64,000 bases of DNA from assembly GCF_029623955.1 (NCBI RefSeq), contig NZ_JARSBP010000006.1, forward strand, positions 124,001-188,000, given 5' to 3'. Made by a program: the position numbers and the translations under genes. Below the pieces are notes generated by a model. It was not told the origin of the DNA. It searched no databases and saw only the letters and a list, made by a program, of their open reading frames with translations. This stretch comes from Mycobacterium sp. 236(2023) (GTDB taxonomy: Bacteria; Actinomycetota; Actinomycetes; Mycobacteriales; Mycobacteriaceae). This document shows positions 6,403 to 14,764 of this stretch, one piece after another. Every line of letters starts with the position of its first letter. Position 1 is the stretch's first letter.

Positions 6403-8421
6403 ATGGTTTTGCCGCAGTCCGAGGCCTCAGACGGAGTGTCATCCAACGGTGAATCGACGGCATTGACGTCAGCCCTGTCGCTGCCCGCACCGACGCCCTC
6501 ATACGGATCCAGTGCGCTGCGGAACCCGTTCCCGCCCATCGCCGACTATGCGTTCCTGTCGGATTGCGAGACGACGTGCCTCATCTCGTCGGCCGGTTCG
6601 GTGGAGTGGTTGTGTGTTCCGCGGCCCGACTCCCCCAGCGTGTTCGGTGCGATCCTGGACCGGGGCGCCGGACATTTCCGGCTCGGCCCGTACGGCGTGA
6701 CCGTCCCGGCGGCGCGCCGCTATCTGCCGGGCAGCCTGATTTTGGAGACGACCTGGCAGACCCACACGGGCTGGGTGATCGTGCGCGACGCGCTGGTGAT
6801 GGGCCCGTGGCATGACCTCGAAGCCCGCTCGCGCACCCACCGGCGCACCCCGATGGACTGGGATGCCGAGCACATCCTGCTGCGCACCGTCCGTTGTGTG
6901 AGCGGCACCGTGGAACTGGTAATGAGCTGCGAGCCGTCGTTCGACTACCACCGCACGAGCGCCCACTGGGAGTACTCGGCCTCGGCGTACGGCGAGGCGA
7001 TCGCGCGTGCCACCAAGGATCCGGATTCGCATCCGACGCTGCGTCTGACCACGAACCTGCGGATCGGACTCGAGGGCCGCGAGGCGCGGGCACGGACGCG
7101 GCTGAGTGAGGGCGACAATGTGTTCGTCGCGCTGAGCTGGTCGAAGTTCGCCGCCCCCCAGACGTTCGAAGAGGCGTCGGACAAGATGTGGAAGACCAGC
7201 GAGTGCTGGCGGCAGTGGATCAACGTCGGCGATTTCCCCGACCATCCGTGGCGGGCCTACCTGCAGCGCAGCGCTCTGACGTTGAAGGGGCTGACGTACT
7301 CCCCGACCGGAGCGCTGCTGGCCGCACCGACCACGTCGCTGCCGGAAACTCCTCAGGGTGAACGCAACTGGGACTACCGCTATGCGTGGGTGCGCGACTC
7401 GACCTTCGCACTGTGGGGCCTCTACACCTTGGGGCTGGACCGAGAGGCCGACGACTTCTTCGCGTTCATCGCCGACGTGTCCGGCGCGAACAACGGCGAA
7501 CGCCACCCGCTGCAGGTGATGTACGGCGTGGGGGGCGAGCGCAGCTTGGTCGAGGAGGAGCTCAATCACCTCTCCGGCTATGACAACTCCCGTCCGGTGC
7601 GCATCGGCAACGGCGCCTTCGACCAGATGCAGCACGACATCTGGGGAACCATGCTCGACTCGGTCTATCTGCACACCAAGTCGCGGGAACAGATCCCCGA
7701 GACGCTGTGGCCGGTCCTCAAGGAACAGGTCGAGGAGGCGATCAAGCACTGGAAGGAGCCCGACCGCGGCATCTGGGAGGTGCGCGGCGAACCGCAGCAC
7801 TTCACGTCCAGCAAGATCATGTGTTGGGTCGCCCTGGACCGCGGGGCCAAGCTCGCCGAGCTCGAAGGCGAGAAGTCCTACGCCCAGCAGTGGCGGGTGA
7901 TCGCCGAGGAGATCAAGGCCGACATCCTCGAACACGGTGTCGACGAGCGCGGGGTCTTGACGCAGCGCTACGGCGATCCCGCCTTGGATGCCTCCCTTCT
8001 GCTGGCGGTGTTGACGCGGTTCCTGCCGCCCGACGATCCGCGGATCCGGGCGACGGTCATGGCGATCGCCGACGAGCTGACCGAAGAAGGACTCGTGCTG
8101 CGGTACCGCGTCGAGGAGACCGACGACGGGCTCGCCGGCGAAGAGGGCACGTTCACGATCTGCTCGTTCTGGCTGGTGTCGGCGCTCGTCGAGATCGGTG
8201 AGATCCACCGGGCCAGGCATCTGTGCGAGCGGCTGTTGTCCTTTGCGAGCCCGCTGCATCTCTACGCCGAAGAGATCGAGCCGCGCACCGGTCGCCACCT
8301 GGGTAACTTCCCGCAGGCGTTCACCCACCTGGCGCTCATCAACGCCGTCGTCCACGTGATCCGCGCCGAGGAGGAGGCGGACAGTTCCGGTGTCTTCCAG
8401 CCGGCGAACGCACCGGTGTAA
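6403..8421 (+). CDS. GH15-type trehalase (Rv2402 orthologue)
   Basis: About 672 aa. Hydrolyses alpha,alpha-trehalose to glucose in the cytosol; the mycobacterial members of this glucoamylase-like family (M. smegmatis MSMEG_4535, M. tuberculosis Rv2402) are trehalases. An N-terminal beta-sandwich domain (to ~residue 270) precedes an (alpha/alpha)6 catalytic barrel. The family block GERNWDYRYAWVRDS lies near residues 318-332, and the C-terminal part carries EEGTFTICSFWLVSALVEIG near residue 580. No signal peptide. Start ATG 6403 chosen; GTG 6397 is an in-frame alternative. Divergent from the small membrane genes, as in M. tuberculosis. Confidence 0.88.
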   Translation: MVLPQSEASDGVSSNGESTALTSALSLPAPTPSYGSSALRNPFPPIADYAFLSDCETTCLISSAGSVEWLCVPRPDSPSVFGAILDRGAGHFRLGPYGVTVPAARRYLPGSLILETTWQTHTGWVIVRDALVMGPWHDLEARSRTHRRTPMDWDAEHILLRTVRCVSGTVELVMSCEPSFDYHRTSAHWEYSASAYGEAIARATKDPDSHPTLRLTTNLRIGLEGREARARTRLSEGDNVFVALSWSKFAAPQTFEEASDKMWKTSECWRQWINVGDFPDHPWRAYLQRSALTLKGLTYSPTGALLAAPTTSLPETPQGERNWDYRYAWVRDSTFALWGLYTLGLDREADDFFAFIADVSGANNGERHPLQVMYGVGGERSLVEEELNHLSGYDNSRPVRIGNGAFDQMQHDIWGTMLDSVYLHTKSREQIPETLWPVLKEQVEEAIKHWKEPDRGIWEVRGEPQHFTSSKIMCWVALDRGAKLAELEGEKSYAQQWRVIAEEIKADILEHGVDERGVLTQRYGDPALDASLLLAVLTRFLPPDDPRIRATVMAIADELTEEGLVLRYRVEETDDGLAGEEGTFTICSFWLVSALVEIGEIHRARHLCERLLSFASPLHLYAEEIEPRTGRHLGNFPQAFTHLALINAVVHVIRAEEEADSSGVFQPANAPV

Positions 8422-8484
8422 CAGCAGGATCGCGGGTTTGCGTCTGTCCGCGCGAAAGACTCCTGGCGTTCACCTGGCCGGACA

Positions 8485-8766
8485 ATGATGTCCGTCATGA
8501 GTTTTCGTACGGCTGACGACACGTCTCGTCAGATCATCGACATCGCCACCGGCATCCTGATCGGGCTTCGCGGTTGCTCGCGCGCCGAGGCCTTCGAGGA
8601 GATGGTGCGCGTCATGCGCGAGACCGGCATCGGTTTGAGCACCATCGCCTCGGGGCTGGTCGCGGTCGCCAGCGGCTCGGCGTCGGCCGAGCACGTCGAG
8701 GCGTTCACCGTGTGGGGCGAGTTGATCGGGAACGCCAGGCCGGCTCCGCTGATCCCCGCGTCCTGA
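8485..8766 (+). CDS. Small ANTAR-domain protein
   Basis: 93 aa. Residues ~15-70 (IIDIATGILIGLRGCSRAEAFEEMVRVMRETGIGLSTIASGLV) match the three-helix ANTAR RNA-binding fold: A-x-G-I-L-x-x-x-x-x-C-S-x-x-x-A-F near the first turn and a closing helix. ANTAR domains bind paired hexaloop hairpins and prevent transcription termination. No receiver or GAF domain is attached, so any signal input must come from a partner. Start at ATG 8485; ATG 8497 is also possible. Targets unknown. Confidence 0.72.
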   Translation: MMSVMSFRTADDTSRQIIDIATGILIGLRGCSRAEAFEEMVRVMRETGIGLSTIASGLVAVASGSASAEHVEAFTVWGELIGNARPAPLIPAS

Positions 8767-8768
8767 CT

Positions 8769-9491
8769 TCAGCGGGCGGCGTTCTCCACCATCGCGTCGG
8801 CGATCTCGGCGGCTTCGTCGGTGATGCTGTAGCCACACGCCCACGCCTCGACGGTCACGTTCGACACCAGCGACAGCGCGTGCTGGCAGGCCCAGCCGTC
8901 GGCACCCTCCTGGGTGGTGATCTGCGTGATCAGCGTGTCCCCCATCTGGACGTCGTCGAGTTCCCACAGGTACTCGCCTTCGCCGACGACGATCGCGTCG
9001 TTGGCGCAGTCCTGCCAGGTTGCCGTGGAATCGTCGAAAAACTGCTTGGCGTTCTCCGCCGACGGGTACAGCACGGCGGTCTGTTCGACCCAGTGGTCGT
9101 TGTCGGTGTCGGGTTCGCGGGCCACCTGGTCGCGCACCGCGATCCAGTCCGTGCCCTCGTACACCGGCGATTCCGCTCCGTACACCGCGCCGAGGCAGTC
9201 CGGATCCGAGACGTCGGCGGAGTGGTCGGTCATCTCATCGAGGTCGCTGGTCACTTTCATCTGGGTCGAACCGACGATGCCGTTGATCTCCCCGATGGTC
9301 AGCAAGACCTCGTCGAGCTTGGCCTCGTCGAGCGGCGGGACGTTGAGCGGACCGGCGCCGTGCCCGCGCACCGCAGTCCCTTCCACTGTGCTGACACAGC
9401 CTGTGATCAGCACAGATGCCGCGGTCACCATGCCGGCGAGACAGGCTCGGCGGTTCGCGGCGGAGGTATTCACCGACTCATTGTGGGCCAT
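8769..9491 (-). CDS. lppR: LppR-like lipoprotein with PknH-type sensor domain
   Basis: 240 aa exported lipoprotein. Signal peptide with lipobox ITGC (Cys ~32). The remaining ~200 residues fit the PknH-like extracellular sensor domain: conserved Cys pairs (DPDCLGAVYG, TWQDCANDA, WACQHALSL, VEAWACGYS), a WQDC segment and a terminal helix. In M. tuberculosis lppR (Rv2403c) follows the trehalase Rv2402 in the same orientation, so this is the positional counterpart. Ligand unknown. It follows a paralogue (9524-10267) by 32 nt and is probably co-transcribed with it. Confidence 0.8.
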   Translation of the reverse strand: MAHNESVNTSAANRRACLAGMVTAASVLITGCVSTVEGTAVRGHGAGPLNVPPLDEAKLDEVLLTIGEINGIVGSTQMKVTSDLDEMTDHSADVSDPDCLGAVYGAESPVYEGTDWIAVRDQVAREPDTDNDHWVEQTAVLYPSAENAKQFFDDSTATWQDCANDAIVVGEGEYLWELDDVQMGDTLITQITTQEGADGWACQHALSLVSNVTVEAWACGYSITDEAAEIADAMVENAAR

Positions 9492-9523
9492 CGGCCCTCA
9501 CGGCCGCGACGTACAGGTACCTT

Positions 9524-10267
9524 TCAGCGAGTCGCTGCGATCTTGTCGAGGATGACGTCGGCGACGGCGATTGCGCCGTCTGTGGCACCGGCGGGACGCG
9601 GGTCGGTGAGCTCGACTTCGACGATGCAGTCACCGGCGAGACCGACGGCACGCAATCCGGTCGGCGATTCGGTTCCGGCCGAGGTGTGCAGCACGTTCGC
9701 TGACATGACCCGCTCGCCGAATGCGACGTCGGTGACCCTGCTCAACTCGTCGGCCCCGTGGTCGGGGACCTGCAATGTCACCGTCTCGCCGTTGCAGCGC
9801 CGCCACTGATCGGTCATCGACGCGAAAAACTCCTGCGCGGCGGCCGGGCTGGCCATCTGCACGACGCCGAAGAACCCGGTCACCGGCGCTGCGTCGAAAC
9901 CGCCGCCCGCCCATGTGTTGGTGGCCACCGACTGCACCGGGCCCGCGTCGTACACGATCTCTTGGAGCCGGTAGGCGGCGCTGACGCAGTCCATCGGCGT
10001 AGCCTGGCCGTCGCCGACGCTGCGCAGCAGTACGTCGGAGCCACCTTCGACCGGCGATCCCATGAAGCCGTTCGGGCCGGTGCCCAGGATGGTGGACAAC
10101 TCGACGGCGGTCGGCAGGAACGGGCCGAGGGGAATCGCGGCCGACGGTTGGGCGGCCTCGACGATCGTGACGACGGGACGGTTGTCGACCGGCGCGCCCG
10201 CGCAGCCAGAGATCGCCACTGCGGCACACACCGCGCCGACCGCAGCAGCGGCGTGCTTCCCCGACAT
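9524..10267 (-). CDS. LppR-like lipoprotein, tandem paralogue
   Basis: 247 aa from ATG 10265-10267. Lipobox ISGC (Cys ~22). Same PknH-like sensor fold as its neighbour, with MDCVSAAYRLQE, WRRCNGETVTLQV and DCIVEVELTDP carrying the conserved Cys. Sequence similarity to the next gene is moderate, so the duplication is old. The reading frame continues open upstream to 11071 but that part is antisense shadow of the aldo-keto reductase. It lies at the right end of the region syntenic with M. tuberculosis. Confidence 0.75.
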   Translation of the reverse strand: MSGKHAAAAVGAVCAAVAISGCAGAPVDNRPVVTIVEAAQPSAAIPLGPFLPTAVELSTILGTGPNGFMGSPVEGGSDVLLRSVGDGQATPMDCVSAAYRLQEIVYDAGPVQSVATNTWAGGGFDAAPVTGFFGVVQMASPAAAQEFFASMTDQWRRCNGETVTLQVPDHGADELSRVTDVAFGERVMSANVLHTSAGTESPTGLRAVGLAGDCIVEVELTDPRPAGATDGAIAVADVILDKIAATR

Positions 10268-10325
10268 CACTCTTAGGTAGCACGCCGCGCCTGGGTGCGC
10301 GACCGGGTTCAGAGAACCCTCAATC

Positions 10326-11336
10326 TCACGCGGTGGCCGCCCCCACGCTTTCCGGTGCCTCGGTGCCGAGGTTCTCGGGCCGGATCGAGCGATGGCCCGC
10401 GACCTGTCCCGCGATCTCCTCCAGTCGCTCGATCTGCTCCTGGCTGAGCTGCACACCGGCGGCTCCGAGGTTCTCCAACAGGTATTCGACGTGCCGCGTA
10501 CCCGGAATCGGCACGACGTCCTCCCCACGGGACAGCACCCAGGCCAGTGCCACCTGGCTGGGGGTGACACCGACCTCCGACGCGACGGCGACCACCGTCT
10601 CGGCCAAGCTCCGGTTGCGTTCGAACGCTTCCGCGGAAAAGCGTGGGTGCTGACGGTGCGTGCCGCTGATGTCGGACTCGCTCTGGACACGACCGGAGAG
10701 CCAGCCGCGTCCCAGAGGCGAGTAAGTGACGATTCCGATGCCCAATTCCCGTGCCACGGGAAGCGCGTCGTGCTCGATATCCCTGGTGAACAGCGACCAT
10801 TCGTTCTGGATGGCCGTGATCGGATGGACTGCGTGCGCCCGCCGCAGCGTCTGCGGACCCGGCTCCGACAACCCGATGTGGCGCACCTTGCCCGCCTGCA
10901 CCAGTTCCTTGAGCGCTCCCACGGTGTCCTCGATGGGAACGTGCGGATCGACGCGGTGCTGGTAGTAGAGGTCGACGTGGTCGATTCCCAGCCTGCGCAG
11001 CGAACCCTCGATGGCGCCGCGAATGTATTCGGGCCTACCGTCGAGCGCGCGCGGGTTGGTCGCCCGGTCAAGGGTGTTGCCGAACTTCGTGGCGATGGTC
11101 AGGTCGTCCCGGCGTCCCTGAATCACGCGACCCAGCAGGATCTCGCTGAATTCGGGTCCGTAGATGTCGGCAGTGTCGAAGAACGTCACGCCATGGTCGA
11201 TCGCGGAGTCGACGACGTTCTTGGCCTGCTTCTCGTCGTCGGCATCGGCGGAAGTGCGAAAGCTCATGAATCCCAGCCCGATTGCCGAGACCTCAAGCGC
11301 GTCGACACCAAGCCGGCGAGTGGGGAGGGTTGTCAT
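10326..11336 (-). CDS. Aldo/keto reductase
   Basis: 336 aa NADPH-dependent oxidoreductase of the AKR superfamily (TIM barrel). Catalytic tetrad visible: Asp and Tyr in FFDTADIYGPEFSEILLG, Lys in IATKFGN, His in LYYQHRVD. C-terminal VVPIPGTRHVEYLLENL forms the cofactor phosphate site. It resembles the YghZ/AKR13-type reductases. It is the last gene of a TauD-amidohydrolase-AKR operon, which suggests that it reduces an aldehyde or ketone released by oxidative C-S cleavage; that substrate is inference. Confidence 0.85.
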   Translation of the reverse strand: MTTLPTRRLGVDALEVSAIGLGFMSFRTSADADDEKQAKNVVDSAIDHGVTFFDTADIYGPEFSEILLGRVIQGRRDDLTIATKFGNTLDRATNPRALDGRPEYIRGAIEGSLRRLGIDHVDLYYQHRVDPHVPIEDTVGALKELVQAGKVRHIGLSEPGPQTLRRAHAVHPITAIQNEWSLFTRDIEHDALPVARELGIGIVTYSPLGRGWLSGRVQSESDISGTHRQHPRFSAEAFERNRSLAETVVAVASEVGVTPSQVALAWVLSRGEDVVPIPGTRHVEYLLENLGAAGVQLSQEQIERLEEIAGQVAGHRSIRPENLGTEAPESVGAATA

Positions 11337-11371
11337 CGTTGCACGATTCCTATCTTGTTATCGGTGGATGG

Positions 11372-12307
11372 TCAGGCGGCAAGCGAGGTCGCACGGAGCC
11401 CGAAGAGGCGTCGTGAGTTACCGATTCGGATCTTGTGTTGGTCAGCGGCACTGAATCCGGCAGCCGCGAGCACCGTGTCGATATGAGCTCGTTCGGCGTC
11501 CCGGTGGATGGGCCAGTCGCTGCCGACGACCAGGCGGTCGGGCCCCAGCACGTCACCGAGGTAGCGCAGCACGGGCGCACTGAAGCGCATCGTGTCGAAG
11601 TACAGGTTGGCGCCAAGGGTCCCGTCGGCCGCCTCGGCGCGGTAGCGCGCCAATTGTTCTGCGGCATAGAGCAACCCGCCATGTCCCAGCGTGGTGAACA
11701 CAAGGTGAAGGTCGGGCAGCCGGGTCGGCAGGTCGGCGTTCAACGCGGACAGGAAGGCGACCGCGTTCTGCAGGCCACGGCCCGCCGAGTTGCCGGCCTT
11801 GCCCGCCACGGCTCGCAATATCTCGACCTGCGGGGCGGCCACGGGATGGACGAACACCGGGACGCCCCGCAGCGCCGCGAGCTCCAGAGTCGGCAGGGCC
11901 TCGGGAGATCCGAGGAACGTGCCGTGTCGCGCCGAGTCGAGAACGATCCCATGCAGACCGAGGTCGTCGATCGCGTACCGGGCCTGCTCGGCACCGGCGT
12001 CACCGGCATAGGCATCGACTGTCGCCAGACCCAGGAAATTCTGGCGCTTCCCGACAATCTCGGCCAGGTGTTCGTTGACGACGTTGACATCCGCGGTCGC
12101 CACGTCTCCGTGAGGCCCGAACAACTGCTCGACCGGAGCGCTCAGCGCTCTCGCGCTGACCCCGTTGGCGACGGACTCTGCCGCCAACGCATCGAGGTCT
12201 TCTCGTGGATCGGCCTCGCCATCTGTCAGCGAAGGACTCCGTCGCCAGTCGGCGGGCCGCCAATGCGTATGGATGTCAAGCACATACGACTCGTCAAGGT
12301 TTGCCAT
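11372..12307 (-). CDS. Amidohydrolase-2 family metal-dependent hydrolase
   Basis: 311 aa from ATG 12305-12307 (upstream ATG 12328 and TTG 12340 are in frame). TIM-barrel hydrolase/decarboxylase fold: DIHTHWRP gives the HxH metal motif near the N terminus, VFVHPVAAP and VFTTLGHGGL supply further His ligands, and VVGSDWPIH near the C terminus supplies the catalytic Asp. Relatives include ACMSD-type decarboxylases and lactone hydrolases. Between TauD-like dioxygenase and aldo/keto reductase, it may process the carbon skeleton left after desulfonation. Confidence 0.8.
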   Translation of the reverse strand: MANLDESYVLDIHTHWRPADWRRSPSLTDGEADPREDLDALAAESVANGVSARALSAPVEQLFGPHGDVATADVNVVNEHLAEIVGKRQNFLGLATVDAYAGDAGAEQARYAIDDLGLHGIVLDSARHGTFLGSPEALPTLELAALRGVPVFVHPVAAPQVEILRAVAGKAGNSAGRGLQNAVAFLSALNADLPTRLPDLHLVFTTLGHGGLLYAAEQLARYRAEAADGTLGANLYFDTMRFSAPVLRYLGDVLGPDRLVVGSDWPIHRDAERAHIDTVLAAAGFSAADQHKIRIGNSRRLFGLRATSLAA

Positions 12308-12343
12308 CGACGTCTCAGCCGACCTCATCGACCTGCGCAACCG

Positions 12344-13285
12344 TCATTGATCCGATCCGTAGAACGGCTGCCCTGAGATCAATTCGGATTCGCGGCCGTC
12401 GACGCCCTTGGGGATGTCGCCCTCGATCGTCACACGGTAGAGGACGCGGTCGTAGCCGAGATGCCCGGCGTCCGGGATCGCCAGATGCGCTGTGGCACGG
12501 TTGTCCCAGAACGCCACACTGCCGGGGGCCCAACGGAAGCGGACCGTGTACTCGGTGCGTGTCGCCTCATCCCACAGCAGCTTGAGGATGCTCTCGCTCT
12601 GCGCCGGGGTGAACCCGCGGATCTCGCGTGGCCCGCGGGTGAAACCGGGACTCACGAAGAGAGCGCGCTCACCGGTCACGGGATGAACGCGCACCGCGGG
12701 ATGCCAGGCGGCGAGGTTCGCCTCGGCGACTTTCCGGTCGCGCTGGCTTCCCGCCACGGCCTTGGTGTTGAACTGGTGCCTGATGTAGATCTTGTCGGCC
12801 AGCTCCCGCAGCTCTGTCGGCAGGTTTTCGTACGCCACAACAAGATTGGTCCATGCCGTGTCTCCGCCATGCGGGGGAAGGATATGTGCCCGCAGAATCG
12901 ACGCCGCAGGAGGATTGACCAGAGCGGTCACATCCGTGTGCCAGCTGCTGTCATAGGACGTGCGTTTGCGGCCCAGCGTCGCCTCGTAGCGGCGGCTGTC
13001 GATCGGCAGGATCTGCGGGAATCCCTCGGGCGGGCTCTCCTCGTGCGGGTGTGCGGGCGTCACCTTGCCGAAGTTCTTCGCGAAGCTGATCTGCTCGGCG
13101 TGGCCGATCTCCTGGTCACGGAAGAAGATCACCTTGTAGCGGAACAGCGCATCGCGGATCTCCTGCACCACAGCGGCTTCCAACGGGCCGCGCAGGTCGA
13201 CTCCCCTGACTTCAGCGCCGATGTACCCGGCGACGGGGATTACATCCAACCCGGTGTCGATTCCGCTGTCCTTGAGTTCGGTCAT
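12344..13285 (-). CDS. TauD/TfdA-family 2-oxoglutarate dioxygenase
   Basis: 313 aa. Fe(II)/2-oxoglutarate dioxygenase that hydroxylates the carbon next to sulfur (taurine/alkylsulfonate) or a similar substrate, releasing sulfite. The iron triad is seen: H116-x-D118 in SSWHTDVT and H267 in RATAHLAI; R284 in RVLYRVTIEGD would bind 2-oxoglutarate. ATG 13283-13285 chosen because MTELKDSG begins the fold; an upstream in-frame ATG (13363) would add 26 residues with no family match. First gene of its operon. A shared 14-nt box lies in its promoter region. Sulfatase-type or herbicide-type substrates cannot be excluded. Confidence 0.87.
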   Translation of the reverse strand: MTELKDSGIDTGLDVIPVAGYIGAEVRGVDLRGPLEAAVVQEIRDALFRYKVIFFRDQEIGHAEQISFAKNFGKVTPAHPHEESPPEGFPQILPIDSRRYEATLGRKRTSYDSSWHTDVTALVNPPAASILRAHILPPHGGDTAWTNLVVAYENLPTELRELADKIYIRHQFNTKAVAGSQRDRKVAEANLAAWHPAVRVHPVTGERALFVSPGFTRGPREIRGFTPAQSESILKLLWDEATRTEYTVRFRWAPGSVAFWDNRATAHLAIPDAGHLGYDRVLYRVTIEGDIPKGVDGRESELISGQPFYGSDQ

Positions 13286-13361
13286 GGGCTGACTTTCTGA
13301 TCGTGGGACGTTCGTGCGGGCCCACTCAGCCTGGAATCGCCACAGTAGGGAAACAACAGTC

Positions 13362-13394
13362 ATCGGCTACCGGAAACCTTCAGCGGTTCTTAAC
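13362..13394 (-). promoter_or_regulatory. Promoter-proximal box upstream of tauD-like gene
   Basis: Minus strand TTCCGGTAGCCGAT (13362-13375) is identical over 14 nt to a site upstream of the ssuA-like operon (21976-21989). 14 nt downstream of it is TACTGT, a TANNNT -10 candidate. Just upstream lies the inverted repeat GCGGTT-n3-AACCGC (13384-13398). Likely a transcription-factor operator; the factor is unknown. Confidence 0.5.
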
Positions 13395-13516
13395 CGCGGG
13401 CGTATCGCACAGTTTTCGTTGCAGAACCCGGTAGCAGACGTCCGTTGATGACACGCGCTGCGCGGCGGATCATCGCCGGTGACAGATTGGCATGAGGCAC
13501 AACCGAGGAGAAGACA

Positions 13517-14461
13517 GTGAGCGATCTGGAACTGCGACGGCTGGGCGAGATCGGACCGGAGGTCACCGTTCTGGGTTTCGGCGCCATGGAATTGCGCGGC
13601 ACACCTCATCGCAACCCGCGCCCGCTCGACGAGTCGGTGGCAGCCGACGTGCTCCGCACCGTCCTCGACGAGGGAATCACGTTTATCGACACCTCCGTCG
13701 ACTATGCGCTGAGCGAGGAAAGGATCGGGGCGCACATCGGATCTCGCCGCGACGAGTACGTTCTCGCGACCAAGGCGGGGTGCCCCTTGGACTTCCAGCC
13801 CGATGCCACACCGGGGCGGCCGCTGGCCCACGACTACTCCGAGGCCAACATCCGCGCCGGCGTGGAACAGAGTCTGCGCCGGTTGCAGACCGACCGCATC
13901 GATCTGCTACAGCTGCACATCAGCCCGTCAGTGGAGGTACTGCGCCGGGAGGGTGTGGTCGAAACGCTGACCGCACTGCGCGACGAGGGCAAGATCCTCG
14001 CGTTCGGGGTGTCCTCGACGCTTCCCGAGATCGACGACCACCTGGCCATCGAGGACTTCTCGGCGCTGCAGGTGCCGTTCTCGGCGCTGGAGCGCTCGCT
14101 GGAGAGCCGCATCAAGTTCGCGGGTGAGCAAGGCGTCGGCATCATCGTGCGCGGTGGCGTCGCACAGGCGGGCAAGCGCCAGAAGCTGACCGCCGACGGA
14201 AACCCGGTGACATGGGCCGACACCGGGCTCGACGAACTTCTCGACGGTGACACCGAGCAGGGCTTCCTTCTGCGATACGCGATTTCGACGCCGGGCGTCA
14301 CCACGATCATCGCCGGCACCGCCAACCCCGACCACGTTCGCGACAACGTCCGGGCGGCCCGTCGTGGCCCGTTATCCGCCGACGTGCTGGCCGAAGCGCA
14401 CCGCCGACTCGATGACGCCGGAATTACATCCGCGCTGATTCCTGGAGCCATCGCCAGGTAA
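13517..14461 (+). CDS. Aldo/keto reductase
   Basis: 314 aa, GTG start with GAGGAG upstream. AKR fold: TFIDTSVDYALSEERIG (Asp and Tyr), YVLATKAG (Lys), and LLQLHISPS at the position of the catalytic His (LLQLH). C-terminal TTIIAGTANPDHVRDNV fits the cofactor site. It is divergent from the tauD operon and shares its promoter region. No close paralogy to the AKR at 10326-11336 beyond the family. Substrate unknown. Confidence 0.83.
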   Translation: MSDLELRRLGEIGPEVTVLGFGAMELRGTPHRNPRPLDESVAADVLRTVLDEGITFIDTSVDYALSEERIGAHIGSRRDEYVLATKAGCPLDFQPDATPGRPLAHDYSEANIRAGVEQSLRRLQTDRIDLLQLHISPSVEVLRREGVVETLTALRDEGKILAFGVSSTLPEIDDHLAIEDFSALQVPFSALERSLESRIKFAGEQGVGIIVRGGVAQAGKRQKLTADGNPVTWADTGLDELLDGDTEQGFLLRYAISTPGVTTIIAGTANPDHVRDNVRAARRGPLSADVLAEAHRRLDDAGITSALIPGAIAR

Positions 14462-14544
14462 GTGCAGGTCAAAGGGACCGCGCGCGAATACGTCGGCGGG
14501 CGGCGCCTTTCTCGTGGGTACCACGCTGTGCCACCATCAATCCC

Positions 14545-14619
14545 GTGATTGCGGTGGAACTCTTCGCTCGACGTCATGTCGATCTGATGCGCTCTTGTAG
14601 TGCTGCCTGTTGCCGTTGA
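14545..14619 (+). CDS. RRHVDL-type Cys-rich leader peptide upstream of lysR
   Basis: 24 codons, GTG 14545 to TGA 14617-14619. The core is RRHVDLMRSCSAACCR and then stop. The R-x-H-x-D-L-x-R-x-x-S-A-x-C pattern is that of the short actinobacterial leader peptides found before sulfur-uptake and LLM genes. CACCAT lies 7 nt upstream of the GTG (a poor -10), so leaderless expression is possible but weaker than for the other two leaders. It lies 145 nt before lysR. The 303-nt gap 14462-14764 contains nothing else except a CCTC/GAGG hairpin at the lysR SD. Confidence 0.7.
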   Translation: MIAVELFARRHVDLMRSCSAACCR

Positions 14620-14764
14620 CGTCGTCCGTCAAACGTGTCGCCACCAGCCCAGGCCCTTCATGGTGCCACCCGTGTCACACCCTGCCCACGAGGTTTCAAC
14701 ACATGTCGATCTTGTTCAGTTCTGCCAGAGTCATTTTCGGATCCTCGATCGTTGGAGGTGTCTG

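Noticed and set aside
6499..8355. 618-aa minus-strand ORF opposite the trehalase
   Set aside because: Antisense shadow caused by high GC3; composition is Arg/Gly-rich without any domain, while the plus strand has a clear GH15 protein.
10309..11071. Open frame extending the second lppR-like gene upstream
   Set aside because: Shadow of the aldo/keto reductase; signal peptide and lipobox fix the start at 10267.
13367..13500. Minus-strand frames before tauD with two adjacent TGT codons or a CHQRTSATGFC segment
   Set aside because: No start codon between the preceding stop and the Cys codons in one frame, and no compact ORF in the other.
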